This document shows, piece by piece, positions 16,277 to 24,958 of a stretch of DNA of 64,000 nucleotides. The DNA is from JAGVSZ01 sp963716855 (lineage in GTDB: Bacteria > Pseudomonadota > Gammaproteobacteria > Burkholderiales > SG8-39). The first letter of the stretch is position 1, and each line of letters starts with the position of its first letter. Position numbers and translations under genes: made by a program. The stretch is from positions 108,048 through 172,047 of the forward strand of contig CAVQUV010000023.1 of assembly GCA_963716855.1 (NCBI GenBank), given 5' to 3'. The notes under the pieces are model-generated. The model did not search any database, had not been told where the DNA came from, and worked only from the letters and a program-made list of their open reading frames with translations.

Positions 16277-17269
16277 ATGCTTCCCAAACTCGTCATCGCA
16301 ATCGTCATCTCGGTACTCGCGTACGTGTGGGAGGGCACCCGCCCGTTCTCGCTCGGCATCGCGATCGTCGCCTTCATCATCGCGTTCGTGATCGAGGGCC
16401 TGCGCGTGGTGCCGCAGCAGAGCGCGTGGGTGGTCGAGCGGCTCGGCAAGTTCCACGAGGTGCTGCAGCCGGGCCTGAACGTGATCATCCCGTTCTTCGA
16501 CCGCGTCGCCTACAAGCACTCGCTGAAGGAAGTGCCGTTCGACGTGCCCGAGCAGGTGTGCATCACCAAGGACAACACGCAGCTCGCGGTCGACGGCATC
16601 GTCTACTACCAGGTGACCGACGCGCGGCTCGCCTCCTACGGCACCTCCGACTACCTGCTCGCGATCACGCAGCTCGCGCAGACCACGCTGCGCTCCGAGG
16701 TCGGGAAGATGGAGCTCGACAAGACCTTCGAGTCGCGCGACGAGCTCAACCGGCAGGTCGTCAGCGTGCTCGACCAGGCGGGCCGGCCGTGGGGCGTGAA
16801 GGTGCTGCGCTACGAGGTGAAGAACCTGACCCCGCCGGAGGCCATCCTGCGCTCGATGCAGCAGCAGATCACCGCCGAGCGGGAGAAGCGCGCGCTGATC
16901 GCCAAGAGCGAGGGCGAACGCCAGCAGCAGATCAATGTCGCCGACGGCGAGAAGCAGGCCGCGGTCCTGAACTCCGAAGGTCAGAAGACCGCGGCGATCA
17001 ACAAGGCGCAGGGCGAAGCCACCGCGCTGCGGCTCGTCGCCGAGGCGACCGCGTCCGCGGTGCGCGCCGTGGCCGAGGCGATCAACACGCCCGGCGGGCA
17101 GTCGGCGGCGAATCTGAAGGTCGCCGAGCACTACATCCAGCAGTTCGGCAATCTCGCCAAGACCAACAACACGATGATCGTGCCGTCGAACCTGTCCGAC
17201 GTGGCGAGCGTCGTCGCTTCCGCGATGACCGTGCTCGAGCGCACGAAGGCCGGCGCACAGCAGAGCTAG
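16277..17269 (+). CDS. SPFH domain (stomatin/QmcA-like) membrane protein
   Basis: A 330-residue SPFH protein, from MLPKLVIAIVISVLAYVWEG. AGGGAG lies 6 bases before this ATG. Two N-terminal hydrophobic stretches are followed by the SPFH domain (VVPQQSAWVVERLGKFHEVL, then FDVPEQVCITKDNTQLAVDG) and a long coiled coil rich in EREKRALIAKSEGERQQQI repeats. These proteins assemble into membrane rings that scaffold or protect other membrane proteins. The frame stays open upstream to an ATG at 16079; that 66-residue extension is Pro/Gln-rich and faintly like the N-terminus of HflK, so a longer form cannot be ruled out. Paired with NfeD. Confidence 0.88.
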   Translation: MLPKLVIAIVISVLAYVWEGTRPFSLGIAIVAFIIAFVIEGLRVVPQQSAWVVERLGKFHEVLQPGLNVIIPFFDRVAYKHSLKEVPFDVPEQVCITKDNTQLAVDGIVYYQVTDARLASYGTSDYLLAITQLAQTTLRSEVGKMELDKTFESRDELNRQVVSVLDQAGRPWGVKVLRYEVKNLTPPEAILRSMQQQITAEREKRALIAKSEGERQQQINVADGEKQAAVLNSEGQKTAAINKAQGEATALRLVAEATASAVRAVAEAINTPGGQSAANLKVAEHYIQQFGNLAKTNNTMIVPSNLSDVASVVASAMTVLERTKAGAQQS

Positions 17270-17339
17270 GAAGGCGCTGATTCAGCGGATCAAATGGGGA
17301 TGTGTTCCCTTTTTTCGTGAAATGCCTTAGGAGGAGACC

Positions 17340-17729
17340 ATGCCGGCAATTGCAGCCAACCACTTCACCATCCTGACCGACGACTTGCCGACGACGCTCG
17401 ACTTCTACGCCGAGTTCCTGGCCCTCCGACCCGGCCCGCGTCCCCCGTTCACCTTTCCGGGCGCCTGGCTCTACGCCGACGGCGGCAACGATCCGATCCT
17501 CCACATCGTCGCGGGCCGCGATCGCAAGGACCTCGTCAAAGGCGTGCTGGACCACATGGCGTACACCGGCAAGGATCTCGCCGGCACCGTGGCCAAGCTG
17601 AAGGCGAAGAGCGTTCCCTTCGAGCTGCGCCGGCTACCCGAGTACCGCACCTGGCAGCTCTTCTTCTTCGACCCGAACAACGCCAAGATCGAGATCGACT
17701 TTGATCCGGCGGAGGCGGCGCCCGCCTGA
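17340..17729 (+). CDS. VOC (glyoxalase/bleomycin resistance) superfamily protein
   Basis: A 129-residue protein with a strong AGGAGGAGA ribosome site. The vicinal-oxygen-chelate pattern is visible: AANHFTILTDDLPTTLDFYAEFL at the start (His as likely metal ligand), WLYADGGNDPILHIVAG in the middle (His) and the final RTWQLFFFDPNNAKIEIDF, with Glu as a likely ligand. Members include lyases, dioxygenases and resistance proteins; substrate unknown. Confidence 0.85.
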   Translation: MPAIAANHFTILTDDLPTTLDFYAEFLALRPGPRPPFTFPGAWLYADGGNDPILHIVAGRDRKDLVKGVLDHMAYTGKDLAGTVAKLKAKSVPFELRRLPEYRTWQLFFFDPNNAKIEIDFDPAEAAPA

Positions 17730-17777
17730 GGGCCAGGTTGATCGCGCGGCGCGCCGGCGAGGCGCCGCGCGGCGCGG

Positions 17778-18608
17778 TCAGTGCGACATCAACACCGGCA
17801 CCGTCATCGAATTGAGCACGGTGCGGGTCGCGCCGCCGAGGATCAACTCCTTCATCCGCGAGTGGCCGTAGGCGCCCATCACGACGAGGTCGGAGTCGAG
17901 ATCCGCCGCCCGCGACAGGAGCTGGTTGCCCACGTCGACGTCCTCCGCGGTCTGCTGCGAGACGCTCACCTTGATGCCGTGACGGGCGAGGTAGAGGCCG
18001 ATGTCGGCGCCCGGCACCTCGCCGTGCGGCGCGTCCTTGGGGTTGAACGCGATCACGTCCACCTGCTTCGCTTCGCGCAGGATCGGAATCGCGTCGGTGA
18101 GCGCACGGGTTGCCTCGCGGCTTGCGTTCCACGCGACCAGCACCCGGGTACCCACGGTCGGGAAGTCGCCCGCATACGGGATCACGAGCGCCGGCCGGCC
18201 GGCCGCGAGTAGGAGCCGCTCGGCAAAGTCGGGCTCGACGCCGCTCGCGTCCGTCTCGTTCGGCTGGCCGATCACGAGCACGTCGGCATAGCGGCCGTGA
18301 ACCGGAACCGACTCCAGGGCGTCGCGGCGCGACGTGCGCCACTCGACCTTCTCGACACCCACCGCCTTGACGGCCTGCTTGAACATTGCTTCGGCGGCTT
18401 TCGCCGACTCGCTCACCATGCGCTCGTGGAATTCGCGGATCTGCACACCGCCTTCGACCCGCGCATAGGAGGGCAGGTTGACCACGGTCAGGGCGTGCAG
18501 GCCGATGAGATGCGCGTCGGACAGCTTCGCAAGGCGGCAGGCGATGTCGAGCCGCGCCGCGGAACGCTTGCCGTTGTCGACGTGGACGAGGATGGTCTTG
18601 TAGGGCAT
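17778..18608 (-). CDS. Universal stress protein (UspA family), two-domain form
   Basis: A 276-residue protein with two Usp folds: MPYKTILVHVDNGKRSAARL opens the first, GTRVLVAWNASREATRAL the second. The second ends with the ATP-binding-type motif GAYGHSRMKELILGG followed by TRTVL; the first domain lacks this glycine pattern. Two-domain Usps of this length are common in Burkholderiales and respond to low oxygen or stress. An FNR/ANR-type box lies 70-83 bases upstream of the ATG. Confidence 0.9.
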   Translation of the reverse strand: MPYKTILVHVDNGKRSAARLDIACRLAKLSDAHLIGLHALTVVNLPSYARVEGGVQIREFHERMVSESAKAAEAMFKQAVKAVGVEKVEWRTSRRDALESVPVHGRYADVLVIGQPNETDASGVEPDFAERLLLAAGRPALVIPYAGDFPTVGTRVLVAWNASREATRALTDAIPILREAKQVDVIAFNPKDAPHGEVPGADIGLYLARHGIKVSVSQQTAEDVDVGNQLLSRAADLDSDLVVMGAYGHSRMKELILGGATRTVLNSMTVPVLMSH

Positions 18609-18677
18609 GTCGTTCTCCCGATCGTGTTGCGAGGCCGGACTGCCACGGTCATGGTGGCACGCCCCAACCCCCGTAGT

Positions 18678-18691
18678 TTGACCTAACTCAA
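18678..18691 (-). promoter_or_regulatory. FNR/ANR-like box upstream of the universal stress protein gene
   Basis: TTGACCTAACTCAA matches the FNR-family half-site pattern TTGA-N6-TCAA exactly in its eight invariant bases. Its centre is about 76 bases before the usp start codon. If it acts at -41.5, the transcript would start about 35 bases upstream of the gene. This is a motif match, not proof. Confidence 0.5.
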
Positions 18692-18708
18692 CCAGGCCGT
18701 GGCGAGCC

Positions 18709-19896
18709 CTACGCAGCGGCGAGCCGGCGCTCGATCCGGCTTACGACGGCGCCGCAGGCCGCACCGCAGGCCGCTGCGAGCCCCAACACCCACGCGCCCG
18801 TCGCCCAGTTGCCGGTCGCAGACACGAGGGACGCGATCGCCAGCGGCCCGACGAACTGCCCGAGATTGGATCCCTGCATGATCAATCCCTGCAGGCTCGC
18901 CACTTGGGCACCCGAGCGCGCGTAGGCCTGCGTCGAGCTGAGGACCGCCGGCGGGATGATCCCGCCGCCGTAGGAAAGCAGCAGGCACGCGAGGTAGCGC
19001 AGCGTGTCGGGCAGGGGTGCGGCCAGGCTCACCACGCCGCAGAGCCCCATCGTTGCGGCGCCGGCCATGATGATCCGGCCGCGCGTGACACGGCGCTGGA
19101 GCAGCCACGTTCCGGTGAGGGTGCCGGGCACGTTGACCGCGACCGCGAGTGCGGTCGCCAGCGAAGCCGCGAGCACCGAGGACCCGCGCTCCTGGACGAG
19201 GAACGTCGGCAGCCACATCATCACCGAGCTCCACTGGGCGGTGTAGCAGCCCATCGCCGCCGCGACCCACCAGGGTCCGGGCTGCCGCAGCGTCGCGGCG
19301 GTCGTCGCGAGCGCGCGCGCGCCGGCCGGCGGCAGCGCGTAGTGCGTGCGCTGCGTGGCGAGCCATACGCCGCACAGCAGCGTGGCGACGACAATGCCGA
19401 GCCAGAGGCCGCGCCAGCCGACGGCCGCGAGGAGTGGCGGCGCGGCGAGCACGGTCACCGCGAAGCCGAAGGGCATGTACGCGCTCCACACCCCGAGCGC
19501 GAGCTTGCGGTCGTCGGGCGCGGCCGCGGCGAAGACGAGCGCGGCGGCGGAGACCGATACGGTGATGAACCCGATACCCTCGATCACTCGCGAGGCCATC
19601 AGCCAGGCGGGGCCGGCAGAGAGGGTCCCCGCCGCGCCGCCGATCGCGAGCAGCGTCAGCCCCGCGATGCAGGAGCGAAAGGCGCCGGCACGATCGGCCG
19701 CGACGCCGAAGAAAATGGCGGTCACGGTCGCGATGGCGTTGAACATCGCGACGACCCAGCCGGCGGCGACGAGCGACAGGCCGAACTCGCTCGTGAGAGC
19801 GGGGAGGGCGGGCGGAAGTTTGCCGACGTACGCGGCTGCGACGACTCCGGTGGCGATCGCGGCGGCCACGGCGGGCCAGCGCGTGTCGCCCGTCAT
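18709..19896 (-). CDS. MFS transporter (CynX/NimT-like)
   Basis: A 395-residue, 12-helix major facilitator protein, starting at MTGDTRWPAVAAAIATGVV. Loop 2-3 has FFGVAADRAGAFRSC in place of the GxxxDRxGRR motif. The overall pattern, with LPPALPALTSEFGLSLVAAGW early and a long hydrophobic second half, is like cyanate/2-nitroimidazole-type or organic-acid MFS porters. It follows the aldolase and dehydrogenase genes on the same strand (73-base gap) and may import or export their substrate. Confidence 0.85.
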   Translation of the reverse strand: MTGDTRWPAVAAAIATGVVAAAYVGKLPPALPALTSEFGLSLVAAGWVVAMFNAIATVTAIFFGVAADRAGAFRSCIAGLTLLAIGGAAGTLSAGPAWLMASRVIEGIGFITVSVSAAALVFAAAAPDDRKLALGVWSAYMPFGFAVTVLAAPPLLAAVGWRGLWLGIVVATLLCGVWLATQRTHYALPPAGARALATTAATLRQPGPWWVAAAMGCYTAQWSSVMMWLPTFLVQERGSSVLAASLATALAVAVNVPGTLTGTWLLQRRVTRGRIIMAGAATMGLCGVVSLAAPLPDTLRYLACLLLSYGGGIIPPAVLSSTQAYARSGAQVASLQGLIMQGSNLGQFVGPLAIASLVSATGNWATGAWVLGLAAACGAACGAVVSRIERRLAAA

Positions 19897-19969
19897 GACA
19901 CGGGGTTGCGTTGGCGCTCGGCAGCACACGCCCGCGCGCCGGCGCATCGCCTCCGGCGCCGACTTTGCG

Positions 19970-20926
19970 TCACGGCACCGCTGTGAGAACCGGTTTTCCG
20001 CCGAAGTGCGCGACCAGGTTGTCGAGCGTGAGGCGGCTCATCGCCGCGCGCGTCTCGTGCGTACCGCTGCCGATATGCGGGGTGAGTACGACGTTTTCCA
20101 TCGTCCACAGCGCCTCGGACATCTTCGGCTCTTCCTCGAACACGTCGAGGCCGGCGCCGCCGAGCGCACCTTCCTGGAGGCACTTCACTAGCGCGGCCTC
20201 GTCCACGACCGACCCGCGCGCGACGTTGACCAGGATGCCCTTCGGGCCGAGCGCGCGCAGCACCGCTTCGTCGATCAGGTGGAACGTCTCCTTGCCGCCC
20301 GGAATGATCGCGACGAGGTAGTCGGAGTTCTTCGCCAGGTCCACCAGCTTGTCGTAGTAGGTGAACGGCACGTCCGCGACCTTGCGCCGCGAGTGGTACG
20401 CGATCTTCATGTCGAATCCCGACGCGCGCCGCGCGATGACCTTCCCGATGCGGCCCATGCCGACGATGCCGAGGCGCTTGCCGCTCACCCGGGTCTGCAG
20501 GGGCACGCCGCCTTTCAGCCACTTGCCGGCGCGCACGTGCCGTTCGCCGCGCCCGATGCCGCGGCTCGCCGCGATCAGCAGCCCCATCGCGATGTCGGCG
20601 ACGCAGTCGTTCAGCACGTCCGGCGTGTTGGTGACGATCACGTTGCGCTTCCGTGCCGCGGCCACGTCGATCCCGTCGTACCCGACGCCGCAGCAGGCGA
20701 TGATCTGGAGCTTGGGCAGGCTGTCGATGAGCTTCGCATCGACGATCGAGCTGCCGGTCGCCTGGATGCCGCGCACCCGCGGCGCCACCTCGGCGAGGAG
20801 CTGCGCCTTGTCCGGCGCCTTCCACAGCCAGTGCATCGCGAAGTGCTCTTCGAACGACGCCAGGTCGAGGCCCGGCATGTTGGCGACCGAGAGGATCTCC
20901 GTTTTCATCGCGCTGGTCGTCATCAT
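19970..20926 (-). CDS. D-isomer specific 2-hydroxyacid dehydrogenase (glyoxylate/hydroxypyruvate reductase-like)
   Basis: A 318-residue NAD(P)-dependent oxidoreductase. The Rossmann motif is RLGIVGMGRIGKVIA; the substrate lid has IIACCGVGYDGIDV. The catalytic triad is visible as Arg in LVNVARGSVVDE, Glu in DVFEEEPKM and His in LTPHIGSGTHETR. I use ATG 20926, one base after the aldolase stop, although ATG 20908 (MKTEILSV) is also possible. The pair aldolase plus 2-hydroxyacid dehydrogenase would release an oxo-acid such as pyruvate or glyoxylate and reduce it. Confidence 0.9.
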   Translation of the reverse strand: MMTTSAMKTEILSVANMPGLDLASFEEHFAMHWLWKAPDKAQLLAEVAPRVRGIQATGSSIVDAKLIDSLPKLQIIACCGVGYDGIDVAAARKRNVIVTNTPDVLNDCVADIAMGLLIAASRGIGRGERHVRAGKWLKGGVPLQTRVSGKRLGIVGMGRIGKVIARRASGFDMKIAYHSRRKVADVPFTYYDKLVDLAKNSDYLVAIIPGGKETFHLIDEAVLRALGPKGILVNVARGSVVDEAALVKCLQEGALGGAGLDVFEEEPKMSEALWTMENVVLTPHIGSGTHETRAAMSRLTLDNLVAHFGGKPVLTAVP

Positions 20927-20927
20927 G

Positions 20928-21692
20928 CTAGCCCTTGAACCTGGAGGCGAGCCACTCCGACCCGCGCGCGAGGAGGCCGATGTCCGCCCCCACCGCGACG
21001 AACAGCGCCCCGAGCTCGAGATAGCGCTTCGCGAGCTTCTCGTCCGGCGTGAGGATGCCGGGCGCCTTGCCGGCCGCGCGGATGCGGCGGACGGCGTCCT
21101 CGATCTTCGGCAGCACCGCGGGATTGGCGGTCTCGCCGGGATACCCGAGCGAGGCGTGGTAGTCGGCCGGGCCGATGAAGATCCCGTCCACGCCGTCCAC
21201 TTTCGCGATCGCCTCGATCGCGTCGACGGCTTCCTGGGTCTCGACCTGGACGAGCACGCACGTCTCCTCGTGCGCACGCTTCGCGTAGTCCTTGACGCGG
21301 CCGAAGCGGGTCGCGCGCGTGGTGCCGGCGACGCCGCGCATGCCGCGCGGGGGGTAACGCGTCGCGGCGACCGCGTCCGCGGCCTCGGCCGCGCTCTGCA
21401 CGAACGGAAAGAGCAGCGTCTGCGCGCCGACGTCGAGCGTGCGCTTCACGATCACCGCGTCGTTCCAGGCGACGCGCACGACCGGGTGCGAGGGGTAGGG
21501 CGCGATCGCCTGCAGCTGCCCGAGCACCATGTCGATCTCGTTCGGCGAATGCTCGGTGTCGAGCAGCAGCCAGTCGAAGCCGGAGCCGGCGCACACCTCC
21601 GCGCTGTAGTTGCTCGACAGCGAGAGCCAGAGGCCGATCTGCGGCTTGCCGGCCGCGATCGCGTGCTTGAACGTGTTGCGCGGGAGGTCCAT
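20928..21692 (-). CDS. HpcH/HpaI family class II aldolase
   Basis: A 254-residue TIM-barrel aldolase, from MDLPRNTFKHAIAAGKPQIG. It cleaves 4-hydroxy-2-oxo acids to pyruvate and an aldehyde using a divalent metal. Visible family motifs: GLWLSLSSNYSAEV, FDWLLLDTEHSPNE (with the conserved EH), VLVQVETQEAVDAI with the Glu metal ligand, and DGIFIGPADYHASLG with the Asp ligand. It is the first gene of a minus-strand operon with the dehydrogenase and probably the MFS transporter. Confidence 0.9.
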   Translation of the reverse strand: MDLPRNTFKHAIAAGKPQIGLWLSLSSNYSAEVCAGSGFDWLLLDTEHSPNEIDMVLGQLQAIAPYPSHPVVRVAWNDAVIVKRTLDVGAQTLLFPFVQSAAEAADAVAATRYPPRGMRGVAGTTRATRFGRVKDYAKRAHEETCVLVQVETQEAVDAIEAIAKVDGVDGIFIGPADYHASLGYPGETANPAVLPKIEDAVRRIRAAGKAPGILTPDEKLAKRYLELGALFVAVGADIGLLARGSEWLASRFKG

Positions 21693-21802
21693 GGGCGGCG
21701 CCAGTGTGCGGGGAAGGGGTGGGAATTGTAACCGCGTCGCGCGGCGTGGACCGCCGGCGCGCGACGCGCTAGATTGGCGCTCTCGACCGCGGAGGCCCAA
21801 GA

Positions 21803-22297
21803 ATGCTCCGACCTCTGATCCTCGCCGCCGCCCTGTCCCTTGCCGCCTGCGCGGCGATTCCCCGCGCCGACTCGGTCCGCGTGGGCGAGTCGCAGGCGCA
21901 AGTGCGCGAGCGGCTCGGCGCTCCCGGCGCCGAGCGCAAGCTGGCGGGCGGAAATCCCGCGTGGTACTACGTGACCGGTCCCTCGGGCTTCGAGACCTGG
22001 CGCGTCGTGTTCGGCCCGGGCGGCACCGTCGCCGAGTACGCCCAGGTGCTCACGGCGACAAACTTCCAGTGGATGCGCGAAGGCGCCCATCGCGAGGAGG
22101 TGCTGGACCGGGTCGGTCCGCCGATGGAACGCATGAGCTTCTGGCGGACGGCCACCGATGCCTGGACCTATCGCTGGCGCGACGGCACCTTCGAGATGAT
22201 CGCCCAGCCCGTGTTCGACGCGGAGAGCGGCGCGGTGAAGTTCGTCGGCATCTTCCGCGACCCGGCCTACAGCTCGATGCCGTCAGGCTTTCGCTGA
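21803..22297 (+). CDS. SmpA/BamE-like outer-membrane lipoprotein
   Basis: A 164-residue lipoprotein: signal MLRPLILAAALSLAAC with the lipobox Cys, then two SmpA/OmlA-like units (VRVGESQAQVRERLGAP and HREEVLDRVGPPMERMSFW), each ending in a WxY-type strand (WYYVTGP, WTYRWRDG). BamE-like folds assist outer-membrane assembly or bind protein partners; a duplicated form of this size is a common Burkholderiales paralogue distinct from BamE itself. Confidence 0.8.
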   Translation: MLRPLILAAALSLAACAAIPRADSVRVGESQAQVRERLGAPGAERKLAGGNPAWYYVTGPSGFETWRVVFGPGGTVAEYAQVLTATNFQWMREGAHREEVLDRVGPPMERMSFWRTATDAWTYRWRDGTFEMIAQPVFDAESGAVKFVGIFRDPAYSSMPSGFR

Positions 22298-22366
22298 CCG
22301 TCCCGCCGCCCGGCCGGCCAACGCTTCCCGAGGCTGGGGCGGACGTGGGTAGAATCGGCGCCCCGA

Positions 22367-22386
22367 GCCGCGGCCACCGCCGCGGC
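22367..22386. repeat. Short perfect hairpin upstream of the small gene at 22420
   Basis: GCCGCGG and CCGCGGC form a 7-bp stem with a 6-base loop. A TAGAAT hexamer (22350-22355), a plausible -10, lies just upstream, so the hairpin would be in the 5' leader of the small-protein/mscS transcript. Confidence 0.3.
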
Positions 22387-22419
22387 CTCGACCCTCCAGC
22401 TCCGACGAGGCTCGATCCC

Positions 22420-22536
22420 ATGACCCACCGGTACGTGCGCAACATCTTCAAGTACTACTCGGCCTACAAGCTGATGCTCGATGTCCAAGAGGTGCAGAAG
22501 AAGGCCCGCGAGCAGGTCGCACCGGGCAAGTCCTGA
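22420..22536 (+). CDS. Small protein of unknown function upstream of mscS
   Basis: A 38-residue ORF, MTHRYVRNIFKYYSAYKLML and onward, with LDVQEVQKKAREQVAPGKS at the end. It is amphipathic and basic, with many aromatic residues, not obviously membrane-spanning. It ends 15 bases before the MscS gene in the same direction. The composition looks like real protein rather than GC-driven noise, but the ribosome site is weak. Confidence 0.45.
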   Translation: MTHRYVRNIFKYYSAYKLMLDVQEVQKKAREQVAPGKS

Positions 22537-22551
22537 TCACCGGGGAATCGC

Positions 22552-23361
22552 ATGAACTTCGACCGCATCATCGAAACCGCCACCACCAGCCTCACCGCCT
22601 TCGGTCTGAAGGCCCTCGGCGCGCTTGCCGTATGGATCGTCGGCCGCTACCTGATCTCGATGGGGGTGCGGCTCGTCTCGGCTGCGCTCACCCGGCAGCA
22701 CGTCGATCCGACGCTGCTGCGCTACGTCGGCAACATCGTCAGCGTGGCGCTGAACATCGTCCTGGTCGTCGCGATTCTCGGGTACTTCGGTGTCGAGACG
22801 ACCTCCTTCGCCGCGCTGGTGGCCGGGATGGGCATCGCGATCGGCGCGGCCTGGGCGGGGCTGCTCGCCAACTTCGCCGCCGGCGCGTTCCTGATCGTGC
22901 TGCGGCCCTTCAAGGTCGGTGACTACATCAAGGCCGGCGGCATCGAGGGCACGGTGAAGGAGATCGGGCTGTTCGCGACCACCATCCTGACGCCCGACAA
23001 CGTCAGCAGCTTCGTCGGCAACAACAAGCTCTTCGCCGACACGATCCAGAACTACTCGACGAACCCGTTTCGCCGCGTCGACCGGCTGGCGCAGCTCGCG
23101 CACAGCGTGGATCCGCACGACGCGATGCGGCGGCTGAAGGAGGCGCTCGCGAAGATCCCGAACGTCGAGAAGACGCCCGCGCCCGACGTCGAGATCGTCG
23201 ACTTCAACGAGCGCGGACCGGTGCTGGCGGTGCGGCCCTACACGCACACCGATCACTACTGGCAGGTGTACTTCGACACCAACAAGGCGATCAGCGACAC
23301 CTTCGGCGCGGCGGGCTACGCCGTTCCGGAAACGCGGCACCGCGTCGCCCAGACGGCCTGA
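22552..23361 (+). CDS. Small-conductance mechanosensitive channel, MscS family
   Basis: A 269-residue inner-membrane channel that opens under membrane tension. It has three hydrophobic segments; the pore-lining helix is the Gly/Ala-rich stretch ALVAGMGIAIGAAWAGLLAN followed by FAAGAFLIVLRPFKVGD, the hallmark transition into the beta domain. Then come YIKAGGIEGTVKEIGLFATTIL and NKLFADTIQNYS of the cytoplasmic vestibule. Length is like E. coli MscS (286 residues). Confidence 0.93.
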   Translation: MNFDRIIETATTSLTAFGLKALGALAVWIVGRYLISMGVRLVSAALTRQHVDPTLLRYVGNIVSVALNIVLVVAILGYFGVETTSFAALVAGMGIAIGAAWAGLLANFAAGAFLIVLRPFKVGDYIKAGGIEGTVKEIGLFATTILTPDNVSSFVGNNKLFADTIQNYSTNPFRRVDRLAQLAHSVDPHDAMRRLKEALAKIPNVEKTPAPDVEIVDFNERGPVLAVRPYTHTDHYWQVYFDTNKAISDTFGAAGYAVPETRHRVAQTA

Positions 23362-23371
23362 CGCGAAGCCC

Positions 23372-24121
23372 TCAGGCGGAGTCGCGACGGGCGGCGTGCT
23401 CGCGCGCGAGCTTCGCCCAGCGGCTCTCCGACTCCACCGGCGAGGGCGTGCGCGCCGACAGCGTCACCGCTTCGCCGAACACCGCGTGCGCCGCGTCGCG
23501 GCGCTCCATCCGCTCCAGCAGCAGGCCGTAGCGGCAGCGCGCCTCCAGCCCCACGAACGCCGGCACGAGCTCGCGGTACTCCTCGAGCGCCGCGGCGGTC
23601 TCGCCGCGGCCTTCCAGCACGCGCGCGTGCAGCAGCCGCGCGTCGTTCGACCGGTGGCACGGGTGGTCGGCGCGCAATCGGCCGACGACCTCTGCCGCGT
23701 CCTCCCAAGCGCCCTGTTCCACGAGCGCGTGGGCGAGCCCGAAGCGCAGGTGCGGGTCGTTCTCGTAGGCGCCCGCGAGGCAGCTCCGGTAGAGCTTCGC
23801 CGCGTCCGCGGGCATTCCGGCGGCGAGGCATTCCTCCGCGAGCGCCGAGCGATTGTCGATGCTGCCGCAGAGCTCGAGCTCGGCGACGCGGGTGCGCAGC
23901 CCCCGGTCCGGGTCGAGCGACCTGGCGACGCGTTGCGCAGCACGCCGCGCCGCGGTCGCCTCCCGCGAATGCGGGAACACCTCGAGCGCGAAGTAGGCGA
24001 GGCAGCCGACGACCGGGAACGCAAGGATGACGAACACCCAGTAGCGCGGCGCGCCCGCGCGGTAGACGTGCACGACGAAGAGCAGCTGGACGAAGACGTT
24101 CAGCGCGAGCAGGAGCGGCAT
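23372..24121 (-). CDS. Membrane-anchored TPR protein with PLDc_N-like N-terminus
   Basis: A 249-residue protein, start taken at MPLLLALNVFVQLLFVVHVY. Two N-terminal helices (the second YWVFVILAFPVVGCLAYFALEVFP) resemble the PLDc_N segment found at the front of cardiolipin synthases. The rest is helical repeats of TPR type (AKLYRSCLAGAYENDPHLRFG, EDAAEVVGRLRADHP, AALEEYRELVPAFVGLEARCRY). No catalytic HKD motif is present, so it is not a phospholipase. Function unknown; probably a cytoplasmic scaffold at the inner membrane. Confidence 0.7.
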   Translation of the reverse strand: MPLLLALNVFVQLLFVVHVYRAGAPRYWVFVILAFPVVGCLAYFALEVFPHSREATAARRAAQRVARSLDPDRGLRTRVAELELCGSIDNRSALAEECLAAGMPADAAKLYRSCLAGAYENDPHLRFGLAHALVEQGAWEDAAEVVGRLRADHPCHRSNDARLLHARVLEGRGETAAALEEYRELVPAFVGLEARCRYGLLLERMERRDAAHAVFGEAVTLSARTPSPVESESRWAKLAREHAARRDSA

Positions 24122-24283
24122 GGCGCGGTCCCCGCCGGATGCGATGACCGCATCATCGGATCGCCCCCGGAGGGGCACGAGGAACAACGGCACGGGGGGC
24201 CGCGGGCCCGGCCCGGGCGTGCCAAGGATTACCGCCGGCTTGCCGCCTGTCAGCGCGCCGTCATGCGGCGGCGCGGCACGGGA

Positions 24284-24955
24284 TCAGAACTTGCAGCCCT
24301 TGGCGCGCAGAGTCTCGTCGACCCACTTGCGGTCGATCGTGCCGGCCGCGATCGCGGCGAGCGACGCGTCTTCCTTCTTCTTCTGCTCGCGCGCGGCGGC
24401 AAGCACGGCTTCCGCGTCGGCCTGCGGTACCGCGACCACGCCGTCGCCGTCGCCGACGATGATGTCCCCGGGCCGCACCACCATGCCGCCGATCGACACC
24501 GGCACGTTGATCTCGCCCGGGCCGTTCTTGTAGGGGCCGCGGTGCGTCACGCCGCGCGCGTATACGGGGAACGGCCGCGCGGCGAGCTCCGCCGCGTCGC
24601 GGATCGCGCCGTCGATCACGAAGCCCGCGACACCGCGCTTCGCGGCGAGGCTCGTCATGATGTCGCCGATGATCGCCTGCTCAAGCACGCCTGCAGCATC
24701 GACCACGATCACGTCGCCCGGTGCGGCGATGTCGATCGCCTTGTGGACCATCAGGTTGTCGCCCGCCGGAACTCGGACAGTCAGTGCGGGGCCGGCGAGG
24801 CGGCCGCCCGCGTGCATTGGGCGAATCGCCGCGGCAGCGCCCTGCAGGCGGTTCATGTTGTCGGAGAGGTGGGCGGTCACCATCTCGGCGAGCGCGGCGA
24901 CGAGCTCGCGCGAAGGGCGCTGCGGCATCGGCAGGATGCGGAAGCCGACGGTCAT
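24284..24955 (-). CDS. RraA family protein (4-hydroxy-4-methyl-2-oxoglutarate aldolase-like)
   Basis: A 223-residue intact RraA-fold protein. Motifs: HLSDNMNRLQGAAAAIRPM, GPALTVRVPAGDNLMVHKAI, GDVIVVDAAGVLEQAIIGDI, GVAGFVIDGAIRDAAEL with the conserved Arg-Asp used to bind substrate and metal in the aldolases, and PGDIIVGDGDGVVAVP. Relatives cleave 4-hydroxy-4-methyl-2-oxoglutarate or decarboxylate oxaloacetate. It starts 3 bases after the DGQHR gene, an unusual partner, so a common transcript is likely. Confidence 0.88.
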   Translation of the reverse strand: MTVGFRILPMPQRPSRELVAALAEMVTAHLSDNMNRLQGAAAAIRPMHAGGRLAGPALTVRVPAGDNLMVHKAIDIAAPGDVIVVDAAGVLEQAIIGDIMTSLAAKRGVAGFVIDGAIRDAAELAARPFPVYARGVTHRGPYKNGPGEINVPVSIGGMVVRPGDIIVGDGDGVVAVPQADAEAVLAAAREQKKKEDASLAAIAAGTIDRKWVDETLRAKGCKF

Positions 24956-24958
24956 GCG

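Noticed and set aside
17270..17339. Riboswitch or leader upstream of the VOC gene
   Set aside because: Only 70 bases and no conserved structure; a plain ribosome site explains it.
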